DNA of 64,000 bases from assembly GCA_040112665.1 (NCBI GenBank), contig CP157796.1:2939501-3003500 (forward strand), given 5' to 3'. Numbering within the stretch: the first letter of the stretch is position 1; the number at the start of each line of letters is the position of its first letter. Shown here in pieces: positions 63,268-64,000 of this stretch. The position numbers and the translations under genes are program-made. The stretch is from Oceanicaulis sp. GTDB lineage: Bacteria > Pseudomonadota > Alphaproteobacteria > Caulobacterales > Maricaulaceae. The notes under the pieces were generated by a model. The model saw only the letters and a list, made by a program, of their open reading frames with translations. It did no database searches and was not told where the DNA came from.

Positions 63268-64000
63268 CTAGATTTGATCCTCGTATTTCTTGGCCAGATC
63301 CTCGATGTTCTCCGGCGGCCAGTTCGGCGCTTCCATGCCCAGGTGCAGACCCATCTGGGCGAGAACTTCCTTGATCTCGTTAAGCGACTTGCGGCCGAAG
63401 TTCGGGGTGCGGAGCATTTCCGCCTCGGACTTCTGGATGAGGTCGCCGATATAGACGATGTTGTCGTTCTTCAGGCAGTTGGCCGAACGCACCGACAGCT
63501 CGAGCTCGTCGACCTTCTTCAGAAGGGCCGGGTTGAAGTCGAGATCGGGCTTTTCGTCCTCGCCGGCGCGCGCCTGGTTGGGCTCGTCGAAGTTGACGAA
63601 GATCTGCAGCTGGTCCTGCAGGATGCGGGCGGCGTAGGCCACCGCGTCCTCGGGCGTCACCGCGCCGTTGGTCTCGATCTCGAGAATGAGCTTGTCGTAG
63701 TCGAGCACCTGGCCTTCACGGGTGTTCTCCACCCGGTAGGCCACGCGCTTAACCGGGCTGTAGAGCGCATCCACGCCCACAAGGCCGATCGGGGCGTCTT
63801 CGGGACGGTTGCGCTCGGCGGGGACGTAACCCTTGCCGGTGTTCACCGTCAGGACCATGCGCACCTCGGCGTCCTCGTCGAGGGTGCAGATCACGTGATC
63901 CTTGTTGATGATCTCGATGTCGGCGGTCTCTTCGATGTCCGCCGCAGTCACTTCGCCCGGGCCGGACTTCTTCAGCGTCAGGCGCTTGGGGCCCTCGCCG
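63268..64000 (-). CDS. rpoA: DNA-directed RNA polymerase subunit alpha, C-terminal part (gene runs off the right edge)
   Basis: The alpha subunit dimer scaffolds RNA polymerase assembly and its C-terminal domain contacts upstream promoter DNA and regulators. About 243 codons, ending at 63268, are in the window. Read upstream, the sequence continues past codon 1 of the obvious frame ([20 protein letters not shown] precedes), so the N terminus lies outside. The N-terminal domain part ([21 protein letters not shown]) and the alpha-CTD ([42 protein letters not shown] in pieces) are clear. Confidence 0.96.
   Translation of the reverse strand, partial: GEGPKRLTLKKSGPGEVTAADIEETADIEIINKDHVICTLDEDAEVRMVLTVNTGKGYVPAERNRPEDAPIGLVGVDALYSPVKRVAYRVENTREGQVLDYDKLILEIETNGAVTPEDAVAYAARILQDQLQIFVNFDEPNQARAGEDEKPDLDFNPALLKKVDELELSVRSANCLKNDNIVYIGDLIQKSEAEMLRTPNFGRKSLNEIKEVLAQMGLHLGMEAPNWPPENIEDLAKKYEDQI

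Noticed and set aside
1..64000. Prophage, insertion sequence or CRISPR array
   Set aside because: No transposase, integrase, phage structural gene or regularly spaced repeat was seen on either strand.

Overview
The window is GC-rich (visibly well above 60%), densely coded chromosomal DNA from an alphaproteobacterium, most likely of the Caulobacterales/Maricaulales/Hyphomonadaceae side. The evidence is gene content and order: yqeY-dnaG-rpoD, carA/carB-greA-trxB, rpoA-rplQ followed by an HtrA protease, a long two-domain dCTP deaminase, an ELM1-family protein, long PstC/PstA permeases, and the cell-cycle regulator GcrA. There is no prophage, transposase or CRISPR array.

Layout. 1-3100 (minus): yqeY, dnaG and the start of rpoD. 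3200-9300 (plus): carA behind a sigma70-like promoter, a subtilisin-like lipoprotein protease with a 21-proline tract, an FkbM methyltransferase and a peptide-type substrate-binding lipoprotein. 9340-10950: a less GC-rich islet with a small membrane protein and a possible HTH protein, divergent across a spacer with two inverted repeats. 11000-20900 (plus): an SH3-like-fold protein, carB, greA, an ELM1 protein, trxB, a LolD/FtsX-type ABC pair and a LysR regulator, then a short palindromic repeat. 20970-24640: two secreted or lipoprotein genes, a cytosine-5 methyltransferase overlapping vsr, and tRNA-Gly(CCC). 24780-31300: a radical SAM protein, a glucuronyl C5-epimerase-like protein, dcd, apaG, trkH and hslO. 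31300-34250: argD, an ABC-2 permease and gcrA.

34320-41610 (minus) is the phosphate regulon phoR-pstC-pstA-pstB-phoU-phoB, with a three-unit Pho box in front of pstC and no pstS. 41800-47950 (plus) is a complete tripartite RND efflux operon behind a promoter and palindromic operator. 48000-57500 carries an M13 peptidase, a second orphan peptide-binding protein, an unknown protein, an alkaline phosphatase, an alpha/beta hydrolase, a metallophosphoesterase and rsgA. 57900-62730 has an SDR, purD, a GNAT acetyltransferase, an HtrA protease and a DUF1232 protein. The window ends with rplQ and the C-terminal part of rpoA (minus).

Most of this is housekeeping. Carbamoyl-phosphate synthesis (CarA/CarB) feeds pyrimidines and arginine, with ArgD also present. 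PhoR/PhoB, PstCAB and PhoU sense and import phosphate, and the alkaline phosphatase could release it. GcrA sits under a DnaA-box-like and a GANTC site, as expected for the Caulobacter-type cell-cycle circuit. The less ordinary parts are the 9.3-10.9 kb islet, the methyltransferase/vsr pair beside a tRNA, the radical SAM and C5-epimerase-like neighbours, and a 16-codon ORF with a strong ribosome binding site upstream of rsgA. Many start codons were moved from the longest open frame to one with a Shine-Dalgarno site; three or more are GTG or TTG.
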